NCBI RefSeq assembly: GCF_000182565.1
Contig: NW_015971537.1
Coordinates: 186,001-250,000 of the forward strand
DNA length: 64,000 nt
Direction of reading: 5' to 3'
Source of the DNA: Spizellomyces punctatus DAOM BR117
Lineage: Eukaryota > Chytridiomycota > Chytridiomycetes > Spizellomycetales > Spizellomycetaceae
Below the pieces are notes generated by a model. That model was not told the origin of the DNA and ran no database searches. It worked only from the letters and a program-made list of their open reading frames with translations. The translations under genes were made by a program, and so were the position numbers. Below, in pieces: positions 12,704 to 27,700 of this stretch. How positions within the stretch are numbered: the first letter of the stretch is position 1; every line of letters starts with the position of its first letter.

Positions 12704-15700
12704 CTAACACCAGGCTCCCCATCCTCTCCAAGCTCTCCCAAGGATATTAGGATCCGTAGCCTGATCAATCAAACATTCTACTTGTTCCTTGACGCTGCTG
12801 CATTTTTGGCCAACGTCGCTGCGACGGTTGGTCCCTTTCTCGCCCATCACCACATCACGGACAGCCTGGAACCAAGGTTTTTCTCCATGACCCCATTCCA
12901 GCTCTTGTGTCGTTATATCTGCGTGGTTGTGAAATACATTAGCACCTGTTGAATTAATGTCCAAAACTCAACAAGATACATACAACAAGGGTTGTCGCCC
13001 TCTAGCTTTCGTCTGCATGCACACGTTTGGTGGTTTAGAACGTTATTGGACGAGCGGGTCTTTTTTTCACCATGCAAAAAAATAATATTATACACTACCT
13101 TGCTATATCCAGTTTCTGCTGAGGATACCACTCCGGTGGGTTGAGAACATTTTCGCTGCTTCCTGAGGCATCTTGACTAGTCTTGCCTATTGTCAAATGA
13201 TGAAATGTCAAACTCCAACTTTCCACATTATGACTTGCTCACAAGTACCTTGCTTTTGTGCTTGACTCAGAGCAAACCTGCGCCACTCCATTAATGGCTC
13301 CTTGATGAAGATATTCAAGGCATTTAGGAGCACATCTTTGCGGCTACGCATTGCTAATCATCAGACAGGTCAGCCCCTCGTCCATGTTCCATTGGCATCT
13401 AATCATACTCACCTGTGAGAACGTTTATCATGGGATACTCGAGTAGTACTGAAATACCCAACGGCTCCAATGCAAGCTCCATTTGTCTTGTAAGGCGGAA
13501 GGGTATTAGCTCCGGAATGGGCAGCACTTCTGTCGCCGACCTGCGCCGGGAAAACAAAGACATCAGAAGCTTCAAAGTGACCTGGACTATCTTTAGACCG
13601 GTACCCGAACGCATGTCCAAAATCAATTCCGACAATTTGCCCACTTGGAGGTTTCGTCAGTACACGTCAAATAAACAACCCGCCAAATTACTTACGTTGT
13701 CATATCGATCAGAAAGTTCTCTGCGTGCCGATCTCCGATGCCAAGTAGGTACGAGCAGATATTGAGCGTTGCGAGACTCTTTGCGAATTGCGCGCGAATG
13801 GAAAGGAACGCCTCAGGTGATGCCGCCAGTTTATGCATCCAGGTGCGAAGATACGGCTCAAAAGACGTGAGACTGCTCATATGGTCCACGGTGCGGTTTC
13901 TACTCGCCTTTCGAAACATATTTCCGTACACTACAAGAGGCGAATGTTTAGGAACAAGGGCGTCAAGTAATCCTCGCTCACTTGCTACTAAACATACTGT
14001 CGCCTAAATTTCTTGCATGTCCTTTGAAGCTTTCAACGAAAGCGGCGTGTTTCTGATCTGCCCTAGAGTACTCCTCTTTGAATCCGGGTATGCTCATCAT
14101 TACTTCGCGCAGTGGCTTCGTGTTTTCGACCCATTCTAGGATGCCCAGACTCGTACTCATGGGAATAACCTATCGAGTATGGGAATGTTGGAAGACCTCT
14201 TAACAATACTCGCGAAAGAGGTAATAATCACCTTGTATGTACGCAAGAAGAGTCCGCCCTCCAGGCAGTTCATATCATGTAGCATTATGTCGTTCATGAT
14301 CGAAAACATCTGCTGTACTCTTTGATCCAAGCGCAAATCTTCACCGCCCTGTCCGTCTTTATGTTAGAGACCGAGATATATCACACGCAGGGGAAAAAAC
14401 GGAAGGACCTTAATAAGCCATGGATGCTCCTTCTCATCAGACCCAAGAATGATCAAGCGTTTAGGCCGGCGCATTGAACTCATGACAAGCACCTCCGAAT
14501 GGAAGCTAATGACTTTCACATGCTGCTGTGGTCGTGGCATCGTCAACCCTTCATACTGTCCAGGTATTTCTAATTCCTGGAATGGTGGTACGTCAGCATC
14601 GTGCCAACTTAGGTTTGGCAATCTGTCACTAACCTCATTGTAATTGCGCGCATTGAAGTTTGCTAGCCATGGCGAATAATTCTTCAAGGCAACCATTCCT
14701 TGCGGAAGCGCTTCCTTTCCGTGAATAAACTGGTGGTAGTATTTTTGTACCTCTTTCCACTCCGGTAGTTTCATATTTGCCAGCTTGGAACCGTCCTTTC
14801 CTGTGTGGCAGTTAGAATCAATGGGTGGCAACCATAACCCGCCACGTTCGAGCTCTTACCAAGTATTTTGAACAGCTTCGCAGCATGTTTGGACGCGAAC
14901 GCCCTTCCAACCTCGCCCATGTCGGAATTCTGTGTCAGACAATAGGCGGCCATTTCTTCAAAAGCTGTTACGATGGCAGCTTCTTTGTCAGGTCTAACGG
15001 ATCGAATTAAGCTGTCAGTGCGCTCTAGCCAATCTTTGAAAATATGCACGGGCTCAGTTAGTCTCTGCAGCTCAAATTTGAATTTTTCCAACAGAGGGGA
15101 GCTGATTATCGTCTTGAGCGCTTCAATTCTCTTCTTGTTACGCTGTGAGCCGGCATCGTTACCGAATGTGTATTGCTCGCTGCTGATTGATAAAGGGAAG
15201 TACAGGGCGGAGGGATAGTCCCGTCCAATCTTTTCAATAACGGGATACACAGCTTGAGCACTTGGTTTATCAAGAAGGGCGGTCATCTGTGGCATCCACC
15301 GTAAGAACGTCCATGATGGAACAGAAGTTGCCATGCGCTGGAAGTCGTCGGCGGTTTCCTCATACAATTCAATCAGTTGGAGTAATCTCGGATATGCTTC
15401 TATCGCATCCCGTTTGCCGCTTTTCATCGCAGCGAGCGTGTTTGTGATCACCATCCGAGCATAGAGGCAGGTGTCAATAAATGAACGCTAAGCGGGATTT
15501 AGTAACCGTCATCGCGACTGCACATAGAGGCCCTACTCACCAAGTCGCCGCTAGCACCCCTTTCTTCCTCCATCCTCCGCAGTGTCCTATCGCAATGGAT
15601 CGCTATGCGCAACCGATGCTTATCCTTCGGGCTGTCGCTAACAGCCTGTTGAAGACAAGCATACGCTCTGGAGGTCAATACCCGCAGTAAAGCCGTTCCA

Positions 15701-18700
15701 TCGTGCGGTTGGTCGCAGCCTAGACCCTTTATTGCCTTTTTGAGGTGCTTGTTTGACAAGAAGAGTTCTACCAAGTCTGTTTCATCGAGAACAGTTTGGA
15801 CGATGGTATCATAGAGACGACCTTCTAGGCTCAAAAACTTGGCTCGTTGCAGTGGCTCAAGTTTCTGGATCTCTGTCTACAGGAATGCAGTCCTCTATTA
15901 CTAACGCAGTCTCTGTACAAGTAGTCAAAGCGAAGTACCTTGTAGAACGCAAAATTTTGCATTGCTTTTCCTGCTATTTCGAGCATCTCCTGTCCTTGCA
16001 GCTGCTTCATCCGTACGAAGCTCAGCTTCAAAGCATTGTAATTGAAAATATCATCGAACCCATTTTGGACGCTTTGGGTGAGGTAACGCTCTGCCATGTA
16101 GAAGCGATGGTGCTTGCGAGCGGCTCTCGCCATGATGTGACGGGTATCTTGAAGTTTTGAATTCACAATACTTTTCTGTTCTAGTGAAAATCCAACATCT
16201 GCACATTTTTCGGCAATCACTTCGCGTGCGAGCATTATATCATCCCAGACTTCTATTGAATCCAGGTCTATTAATGGGTATCTGATAGAGTAAATTAGTC
16301 GGCATGTATGATAACAAACCAGGCATTAAAAAATGTACCTTGCCCATTGCTTTACCAATGCCTCAAATCTCATCGAACGGGACTTAGGGTCTTGAATAAG
16401 CTGTAGGAATGACCGCAACTCCATTATGACTTGTATCTGGGATAGCTTCGATAGACGGGCCTCATAAGCGAGAGGGTTGAGAGTCGCAAACCCTTGTAAA
16501 AATTCGTCTTGTGCCCGTCGTACGTAATGCAAAGCCCGATTCAGATCGCCAGAAGAGACTAGTGCGAGGCTGAGATCTACAAGGATATGGGTACGAGGAT
16601 ACATGTCTTAAAGCCCGTACGTATGGTATCATTACCTTTTGAAAATAAGGATCCAAGGAAATCTCTGCATCGAAAATCAAAAATGTGCGAGATCGTATTG
16701 AAATCATTTTTCGAGCGTACCTTTTGACAGGATCTTCCATTGCCTTTGCAATGAAGTCGTAGAGCGGATTTGGGCGATCTTCTTTCCACTCTAAACGTAT
16801 ACCGGAGTCATTTTGGAAGCCGTGCCGCAGTCTTAGAAACGCTCGGAAAAAGAGCCGCAAATCCGGGTCCTGATAATCTGCGTCCCATAAGTGTTCCGTG
16901 GAATTGTTTAGATCCGTCATGATATAGTGAGCAAGTTCATCCCACAGCCCTAGTTTGTTGAGGCATTCAACCAGACCCCGGTGACAGATGTCTGCCTATA
17001 GTACAGATGTTACAGACATAGTAAGGCCATGTAGAATGCACTCGCTCGTTACCTCATGTTCTTCGAGTTTCTCGTCTGTTTCCAGCGCCTGCTTGTATGC
17101 TCGCAACGCACGGTCATATTGCCCCAGAGACTCGGCAGTGATCGCCTCTGTCAAATATCTTGAATATCTTCCCATGCTTTCATGGCATCATTATACTTTC
17201 AGAACTGACCTTTTACAACATGGTTGGAGGATACTCTCGTCTCATACAACGGCCGATACACGTCGACCTTATTCATCGACCGATAAAGCCGTGCCAACTG
17301 CACCCAAAACTCTATGCTCTGCTTTTTGCTCGCATTCCGCCCTGTTCTTGAGCGCTTTGAGGCTACTCAATGGGTCGCAATATGTCAATATAATGAGATG
17401 TTCTCCATTGGCGCATCACAGCCGAGGGATCCCATTATACTCACCAGGCGGCTGAGGTGCATCATTTGCAAGTTTTTCCCTATGATTCCAAGAAATGTCA
17501 AAATGGACGCCACACCTACTGCTAGAAAGAAAAAAAGAAAGTCCGCTGTACATACAGTAATAGAATTCCCATCTCGTTATTAGCGCTCCCTTCACTAGCC
17601 CGAAAAATCAACTGCGGCGAACAAGCGGCGACTGGCATCTGATACAGCACACGCAAGATGGCAGCCATGACAGGCGGATGAAGATTAACAGATCGATTCA
17701 GAATGTCTTGTAAATGCTGTCCAATGACACTCTTGTATTCCTCTTTTCTTTCTTCATCCTAATTGGGCCGTATATCAGGCAAGTATTGTAGCAATACGGA
17801 GATGTTGGCGAGCATACCATGCCTTGGTAATCATCGACATGCCCGAGAACAGAAGCTACCAAAGAGCTGAACACTTGCTGGCCAACCTCCGAGTCTCTCA
17901 TCGCTAGTGCCTGAAGAGGATTGATGATCTCGCTGTGCTGTATCTCGATATCGGGCAGCTCGCCTATGCGGTACTTTCTTGCCAGAGTAACTGTCCGGGC
18001 ACGCGCAATCTTCTGAAGCTGCTCGTTCTTCGCTCGAGCGCGCTTTTGTCGTTCTTGTTGAGTTGCGTAGAAGCGATGATCGTAAGTGCCTTGCGCTTGG
18101 CGCCTAGTATACGATGTAAAGCGAGTTCTGAACGAGAAGCTACATTAGCTTCACATAGAACCCAGAAAAACAGTTGGTGACACACCGATCTGCTTGAGGA
18201 CCTTCGAACTGTGTGGATGTGAATGCAGAGGTAGATTCAGACTCCGAACCAGAGAAAATATCTCTTGCTTGAACCGGTCCTATCTGCGTGTCTATGAGAC
18301 CGGTAGCATCAATGATTCATAATATATCCTCCGTGATAATCGTCGAGAGTTCCAGCAATGCATACCAAGAGTGGGGGTCCACTGGACCTGTTGAGTAGCA
18401 CGAACAAATCCAACCGCTTGTGTGCCTCGTGCCTGCATCCGGGCTTGTGTAGCAGCAAAAAGGGGCTGCATTGACCCACTGCCCAGCCATGAGACATCGG
18501 TGTCAAGTGAGGCATCAGCGAAGGTGGCATCCGGGAGCCCACTATCAAACTACTTGAACAATGAGTGCAAAACCTTCCGACGATACCTAACGGGCCAACC
18601 TTACCATATTTGTACCGTACTGCGGCGCCTCCTTTGCAACGTCAATGAGAAAATATGTGCTGAAGTTCAGATATGAACTCTCAACTTCGGGTTCATACAG

Positions 18701-21700
18701 AGATCTAAGACTCATATCAGTACAGCAAAATTTGATCATGCAGCTCAGAGGATGATGTACCCGAGAAGGAACTCCGTCCGACTGAAGATGTCGCCTTGTC
18801 CCATGCGACCTCCCTGTCTAAGATAGCTGGTAACTGCACCTCGAATCTCTTCGGTGGGATCGGTTAGACCTTGCAATATAGCAAGTTTGAGGACGCGATT
18901 TATCTTGGCTTCGAGGTCTGTTCGCTCATGCAGACGCATCATCAAGGTGTAAAATGCGGACCGACATTTCGCTGACGGATGTCCGCTGAATGTCTCAATA
19001 GCGGTTGCAAGGAAATACGATACGTCCTCGTTTCGCAAGGAAGGTGCCAAATTTAGGAGGATCACAAGAACATGCGCCTGGCTTTCATCATCACGATGTT
19101 GGATCAGTTGTTGCAGATTCTTGGCGCGGAGGTCTGCAAACAAGCCCTCAATGTCCGGCGCCGATGACGAGAGGGCATATAAGCATTTTGCGCGTACTCT
19201 GCCATAGAGGCGCGGAAGAATAAAAAGTAGGTCTTTGGCATAGTCCTTCACAATGTCTGGGTACCCGACGCTCAGCCGGTTCAAGATCAGTACAAATCGA
19301 TCTTGCTCGGTCCCAGAGCCTCGAACCCCATTCAAAGATCTCAGCTGGCGAAAGTAATTATTAGCACGATGTCAGGTCTTCATACCCTTTGCGCGTTTTG
19401 TATACCAAGTTTCTTAGCTTTTCTTCCAGTTGTGCGGCAATTCCAGCACCGTTTTTCCGTGCGAATGAGATCCAGCGACCTAACACTTCGGCTGAAAAAG
19501 AATAGATTTCTTTCCGACTGTTAACCAGCAAACTCATGAAAGCATCACAGAACTGGTCTTCCGATAAAGAAAGAGCACCAAGTCCGCGCATGTCAAACGG
19601 AGGCACCCCATGAGTTACATAAACCAAGATTAGATATATGCCCGCCAACAAGTTCTCCCTCTTTTGATTAGTTATATACTCGTATATTATTCTCTGAGAG
19701 ATATTGCAATTAGTTTTGGCAACAAAAACCGTCAACCTAATAACATACCGTTGGTGCTACCATTAGCGAAGGCCACAGCTCGATGAATGACGCGATAAGT
19801 TCAAGATTCTCTCTGACTTCCGGCATTGAATCCGCGACACAGACACTGGCGACAAGAGACTCCTGCATTTGTCTCCAATATCAGCTGTGGATGCCTTGCA
19901 TACCTAAGGCATTCAATATTAGATCACAACCCACCATCATCTTGAAGAGAATGGTACGTGTGTCATGGTCGTCATCAAGACCAAGGGACTGCTGTGTCTC
20001 CTCCCCTTTCGCACTTCCACCCCATTTGAGGAGCTGTAAGCATAGATCCTGACATGGCCACACATTAGGACGTATCGCGGGGTACTAATTGCAGGCAGGA
20101 TTCATACTGACCTGAACAAACCCACGTACTCCTTTTGAAAATTGTGTATGGACGGCAATCAGCTCCGCAAAGCATTTCCACCATTCCCCGGCGTTGGCTG
20201 AGAATGCTTCTGGGACATTCATGACAATAGCAGCTATGAAGACTCGCACATTCAACGGGGTGTCTATGCATCTTTTAGATCAAAAATACGCATCAGAAGA
20301 GAACTGAATTGTTTGTTTACCTGTCTCGCTCATCTTTTTTAACAACTCCTGCATCCATGTCGGTGTCTTTCCATCGGTATTAGGTACGGCATTGAGCTTT
20401 TTTATAATATCGACGATCCTGCTCATGCAAATGTTATGATCGAAGATCTAAGGGATTCTATTAGACACTTCATGGATTCAGGAACAGCGGACGATAAATT
20501 ACAGCTACGCACAAGGCTCGTGCTGCTCTGGTCGCCTGTTGGTGAAGTGGTCATCAATTCGCCTTGGTCAGGATTCCAGGTATCCCCTTCTTGCAGTGAG
20601 GACTGAGTCGGTGCGCTGTACACAGGTCCGCTGCTCGCATTGGTCGACGGACGATCCAAAGGGATTGTAATAGTCTAAACCTCAGAGATTGGAAATCAGT
20701 TTGATGCAATTGAGGCTCAGCGATCCAGTCATACCTGACTCAAGCTGCTATCTGCTAGAAACTGACTAGGACGATACGCTTGGCGGATGGGGAACGCGCC
20801 GATCGCTCGTGCTTGGAGCAACGAAACTTCGTTGAGCTTTTCCCGAAGGTCTTCCTACACATGCCCACGAACATTCAGTGAGACCCGGTCCCAACCACCC
20901 AAAATCTTTGCCTACTTACATGAATATCTACTATATTTTTCCATGGATCCTCTTGCTTCTGGCGATTCTCCTTGAAAAGGAACGTCGTGCAAAATTTGAC
21001 AAGTTGATCTCTTTGAGTTGACGCAATGACCGAAGCCAAGACGTTGTAAGCCGTCTGGTGGTATGTAGTGCGGAAGGATGTTACTCCACCCGGTTCCTCG
21101 CGGAAATTTTCATTCTTGGACGTATTGGCCAGCTTAATAAGGTCTACTGAGAGTTCCTTGCCAGTTTTCGGTGTGCCATTGCAATAAGATTTAACAATGC
21201 TTCCAGCAGTGCTATGAACGTCATGTGTGTCCAGACGACTGTAGCACACATCCATAAGTTCGTAGCATGCTGTTCTCGTCAAAAGTTGGGATTTCTGCTC
21301 GTGCTCCTTAGACGACAGCGGCCCAGACAGTGTTGTCATGATCTGATTGATATGGCGGACGAAGGCTGTGCGAACGTAGGCTTTCGGTGCCACCGACAGC
21401 GCCGGCACAAGCATGTGCAAAACCACATTGCTCCTCACCTCCACTGGGAGCGATGAATCGAAGAAAAAACTACACGAACCACGTTTTAAACCAGTCGGGG
21501 TACGGATGAAATAGTATCATGCTACTTACCCCAACAAAGTACTCGTTAGCTTGTCCATATCGGAGGCGGATAGTCTGCGTGCTGCAATTCCCACAGCCTT
21601 CTTCAAAGAGGCGGCGAACAGATGATCGCGCTCTCTGCACACATGGCGAGCCAAGACTTTGGGAATGACCACGCCATCGGATAGTTCTAGAGCTCTCATG

Positions 21701-24700
21701 AGAGAATTCATTGCATCGACATAATCACTGTACTGTGCAGTTCCTTCAACGAGATCCTTTGGAGATATCGGAAATTGGTTTACCACTATGTCGTTGAGTC
21801 GCCTCTCGAGCTACAACAGTGATGAGTTATAGAGAATGAAAATAACGTCACAAACACGTACCTTTGCGGCGTTCGAAGGTACAAGGAGGTATGCCGGTAG
21901 TAGATTCAAAGCGTCCGTTATAGTGGCCAGAGGATTGGCCACATCCAATAGAGTCACATATGCGTCGGTGAAAACGGTGAAGAAATCGGAGGTCGCAGTT
22001 CGAGCCAGTACGTTCGGGTCCAGTTGCACGATTTTCTTCAGCAATTGCAGCGTATTTCCGAAGTTATATTCCCGGACTACCTTGGTCAAAAAGGCAGAGT
22101 GTTTCACGAACTACAGAGGCCATTGTCGTGTATCAGTTCAGTTTCAGGGGTGGGCAGGCTGATTTCTCGCAGTTAAACTACCTGATCCATGAATGCAAGG
22201 CATTCATCCGCTTTAGAGGTTCTGTTCACGATCAAATAGTCGGGAATGCCGAGCAGAATCGTGTGTACGATAGGATGCTGCAGGTGCTTTTCGAAAAAGT
22301 CTACATATTGGTCCAAATTACGAGCGAGCTCTGAATTGATCTTTTGCGCGACATGAGAAAAATGCAAACACCGAAGCTTAATTCAGTAATGTCATACGTA
22401 GGATGCATAACGCTGATAGAACTTGATTGATGTCTCAGCATCCTTCTCATTCTCAAGGCACTGCAAAAGAAAGCGGTAAGATGTCTGCTGATTGACGGAC
22501 CTGACGCTTCATCTCACCAGAATCTGGGAGAAATACTGCTCCCTTGACGACGTATGCATTAAACACACTTGCAGTAGGCTTCCAACTACTACGATTGTGC
22601 TTGGGTCAGTCTCGTCTCTCAACGAGCCGATTAGTCTGACTATATTCGCCGAAGTGTCCATTGCACGTGTTTCCATCACTGCATCAAACATGTCCGCTCG
22701 ACATAGTTGCTGTAGCCCAGCGGTGGTTCGCAATAGCATCCCTCTACGTTGTAGATCATTTGGATTCACCTTTGCCAGATCGATCTGGTCATTAAAATAA
22801 ACATCCGCCAGAGATTGGACCATGACTTTTTGCCACATCTCGGGCAAGTTCTTCTTCATTGATCTCAGTACGGACTCCATTCTTCGAGGAAGATTGCGCT
22901 TTACTTCCTGACTTTCGATAGCGAAGCCGACATCATGCGGGCGGAATACACAAGTAGCGATAATGTGGAAGAATTTGGAACTCCATATCTTGGCTTTCTC
23001 TAACTTCTTCGCATTTTCAAAGCCATCGCGCTGCAACACACTTAGCAGGAAATCTACCGCCTTTGCTATTGTCAATGAGCGTATTTGATTGTATAGATGT
23101 TTGGCTGCAGGGTTCACCGTTCCATCAACGTCAGCATCAGCGTAGATGTTTATGAAACGGACAAAGGCAGGCAGCAGCTGCGACTGAGTCTGCTCTAAAA
23201 TCGTCCTTGCTTCCATGATTTTTGCATCAATCAGGAATGTATAGCCACTGAGGGCTGTAGTTAATTGACTCAGCCAGAGGCTGACCGTTTTTGACTGCAG
23301 ATCTGCATCCGAAGGAAAGACAAGATTTGTGCGCTCCAAAATGTCGGGAATGAACGTTGGCTTTGAACTGCTGCGACTGCGTACAAATTCATTTGGGGCT
23401 GCAAGAGGACATCAATCATAATTCGCCATTAAACCCTCATTCCATAAACTTACTGGATATGAGAGGAACCAGCTCCATAAACACTTGCATGCACTGCTGA
23501 GCATACGTCAGTTCAAGACGTCCAATTTCAGCGAAAATCCAATCTACGAGTCCCGCAAGGTTGGCCTCATTCAACCCGGGGAATGACCTTCGAGTGCTTT
23601 TCGAAGAGCGGAACAGGTCAGATTTGCTTTTGATAATCTTGAGTACATGCTGCACCCCTTTAATTGTCATCTGTTGTGTTCCCAGGCCCGTATGATCGTT
23701 TTCCGCTAATCTCAGCGCCATCAAAAGATGATAGAGTATCTCAAAAGAAAACTGATCGACAAGGGACTCCTCCTCCCTTAAGCGACAGAGAGTCAGTGCC
23801 TAGCCCCATATCTTTTCAGGCGGGAAGCGTACCTGAAAATCCGGTAAATCCGATTGAATGTCACAGCGCCTCCCATCCTTTTATGAGAACTACTATGCGA
23901 AAGAAGTCGGTACATGCGCTTCAACAACGATTTTGCATTCATCGGGCTCTGATCAAGCTCCTAAGGCACGCAGTTTGGACGCTGTTTGTGGCCGTTCATG
24001 AAATATATCATTGTACCTTCGGTAGCGTGTGTTTTATTGACCACGCCAGGAATTCTGCTATACATTCCCCGGCAAATTCTCGTCCCTACAAAATTGTGAC
24101 ACAGGTTGGAAAGTATTGCAATCAAATGCGCAGACGAGAGAACGTACCGGACCATCATCACCACTGACTGCATCGATGCAAGCGTTCAACATCGCCATTG
24201 TCTCTGCATTCTCAGCCTTCGAATTTTTCGTCAACCAATGTATAATTTGAAACACCAGAGGTCGAAAGAGGTCTCTGGTGACTTTGTCCAAGTCAACCGC
24301 CAGCCGAAGCAGCCCCGGGAAGACTTTGCGGTATAGGTTGTGAAATGGACTCTTACAGCGAGAATAGTATCCATCCATCATTATCACAACTAAATATGCG
24401 AGAATATACAGGAGAGGGACGAACCTTCTTTGCCGCTGACGTTCTCCCTACATTCGTAAGCTGCTTAGCGCTCCGCCCAATCATGACGATCACACACGCA
24501 TGCAGTAGCTCTGTCGCAGCAATTTTCGTTTTACGGTCTGGTGAGGATTCTGCCAGGTCCATCACCCGAGGCAAGATGTCATCTACAATAAAGAGGACAT
24601 GAGTGAAGTCTTGTGGCAAACTTAGTGATCATATCCTTGCATCATACCCATATAGATTCGACAGTTGATCTCTTTAAAAGGCATGTCAAACCACACTCTC

Positions 24701-27700
24701 TTTTCAGTATCCCAAGCTATGAGCTGCTGGCTTCCGCGACCTTCTTCTAGAAGAAACCTATTGTCGCCTCCTATCATTCCTAACAGAACTATGATACGAT
24801 AGCGTATAGCTCTCAGCTGGGTGTTCGTGGTTTCATCCTAGATTATGGAGAATGTAAGGCATCGTGGGTTCACGAAAATTACGGCGAATAATTCTTACAA
24901 TAGTGGCCAGGGCAGCAAGCTTTGCCCTAATCTTCGCGGCCGAAGCCCTTTGGATTGAGATTAGCCCATTCTTGCTAAGAGATTGCCTTGGCGCGGACGA
25001 TGAAGGCTGGTCGCTTTCGACATCCAGCACTAAATAGTCGGCTAAAAGAGGCAGCACTCCTTTATACGCAGGCCGCAAAACGTCCGCTGGAAAATCAGCA
25101 ATCCAGCGTTCAAGAGTTTCGAGGGCGATATTTGCAAGAGGTGGAAAGGACAAGCCCAATCTCAAAGCGATTCGCAGTGGTTGGACCGTGTCTTTAACGG
25201 ATATGAGCTCCGAAGGACAGGCTAGCACGACCCGCAAGCAACTTGCTAAAAGGTCGTCTTTGTAACCCTGCAAACGGACAAGCACTTCCCTAATATAGTT
25301 AAAGAAGAGCACATATGTCCGTCTCTGCTCGCTGGTCGCCTGCTCTGCAAAGTCTTCTTCGGTCCCCTACACAGACAGAATCGTAATTGAGAGACTGCTG
25401 GTTGCGCTTTAATGAAACTTCGGACATACTTCATGGATCCCCTTACGGTCAGGTGCCAGAGTACCTTCAAAAAACCCGGTGGAATTGCTCAATCTTAGTA
25501 TCACACTGAACAGGTTATAAAAACCGCTAATCAGAGGATTCCTCAGAGAGAGTTCGATCCACTTATTTCCAACGATGTAAATCCAATTGGAAAAGCGCTC
25601 CGTCCGCACGCGTGTTAGGAAGTGCTCGCAGAATCTCGAAAACGTGACCAAAATTGCCACGTCGACTCCGTTTACAGCTTGTAAATTCGTATCATTGGCT
25701 GCTTCAACTACAGCAGGTTGATTTACTTCGGTCAGGGAAAGATTAAGATTCTGTGGTAACTGAATCAAAGCTTTGATTGTTTCGTCGTAAAGCATATCGT
25801 CCAATTTCTTGCGGTCATCAGAATCCAACCGCTCGTTATCAGCGCTTGTCGATTTGAAAAGATGTTCCCAGAAAAACAGGTAATCATCAAAAGCAAATCG
25901 TGCCGCCGCAGGTTGTCCATCGTTCACAATGTCATCCGATGATGTTGATGTGCAAGTGATGACAATGGTTTCATATGCTATAACGAGCAATCAGTTAATA
26001 ATCGAAAGCAAATAATTTCTTGCATGGTAGCGAACCTATCTTTGACCATAACGCTGTTCCTATTGGGCCCTTCTTGTTTAATACCCCAAGAAGATTGCGA
26101 AAGGCAGACACAGACAATCCTCGGTAGGCAGCTCCCATGCTTGAAAATTTCGACAACATTGTCTTCGCGATGGCCTCTGCGTGTGGTGCATATTGTAGGG
26201 AAGCTATTCAAGACAAGAAAACCACCGAACGTAATGATCCGTACCAACAGCGGCCAGAAGTTCGGTGTCAATGACATCCAGCTCGTCGGCAATGAACGCG
26301 TAAGCTTCCAAAAATGACGGTATGTGGCTCAAGATGTCTTCCCGATTTCCTGTTCCTCTGTCGGTTGATATGGTCAAGGGTGGCCATCTATCTTTGTTGT
26401 CTAGTAACCAAAATAGATCTTACTCGGAATTTAGAAATGCATTCTTCGCGACAAGATGCTCGAGCATCAGGTTGAGTTGGCCGGGATCAAGAAGTTGCTT
26501 GCAAGGCCCTGCAAAAAAACCGTATCCACGAATCGCAAGGGAAACATCCTTGTACGCTGCTTTGTTCTGCTGCAGTATATCCGTGAATTGCCGCATGAAC
26601 CACTAGAATAGACATAAATAATCATAAGATTATGTGGATTCCCGAACAACTATTCCAACGTGCTAACCCAGAAACATTTCTTGGCATCCTGCTCCGACGA
26701 TTTATTTTTTAGCACCATTGCGATTATTTTCAAGAATTGGTCGATGGCTCGATAGCCAAGGCGAGAAACGTCAATGTTTTGATGCTGACTGGCATTGCGC
26801 AAATCTACGTATATTGCTGCATAGTTTTCGTAAAAAGGACCTTGAAGTTTGGCGGCATGGTCAATGACGATTTGAAGCGCCGCTTTGGGGATGCTGTACT
26901 GCGTCAGTTCTCCTAGAGGCTCAATCATGCGTCTCACGTATCCACCGATTATGCCCAAATCTCGATCGAGATCTATCGATGATCATTAGACGAGTTCACT
27001 ACACCATTATACCCACCCTAAAGCGGTTACCTGCTCTAAACATCAAGTCATCGAGAGCTCGAATAGCACCTTCTATGTGAGGAAGATCTGGATTTTTTTC
27101 AAAGAGAGTGGACACGCATTGGATCACAATGTGGTGCAGGTGGGAAATTTGACTAGCATCGATGACTGATGGGAAATATCGGCTAATATTTCCCAAGAGT
27201 CTCAGAAGGGCCCCTTTCACGGAGGAAGTGAGCTTGGTTTGTTGTTGGACATATGTCTGCAAGTAACTTTCCAAGCAGATGAGTATGTGTTTGTGCAGGG
27301 GAATATCAATGCTTCTCACAATTGGAATAGCTTCTGGATATCAATTTTCTTAGGATCGATGATGTTAAGGGTGGGATCCAATAATGCAGAGAGGACATTG
27401 AAGCTTTCAGCCTTTACTTTGGATGACTCTTTGAAAGAGCTGAACAAGGACTGACAAATAGACTACGAACTTAAAGTCAGGCCAATCACACATACTGAGG
27501 AAACCTGTCAGTATTAGGACACACCTGTATGTCAATAGCATACTGCCTCAATGATGATGATGTTTCATACATAAAGCCGGCTAGGGCCTTGCATATAACA
27601 GCTTTTGCGTCATTATGAACTTTATTACCCAACGACAAACGAAGGAATTGGAGAGCACCACGTTCGGCATCGAATAACAGGGCTGTAGCGAGAGCTGATA

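Noticed and set aside
13415-13765. Plus-strand frame over the DNA-PKcs kinase exons
   Set aside because: The minus strand here encodes GDRHAENF, DFG and LPIPELIPFRL; the plus frame is incidental.
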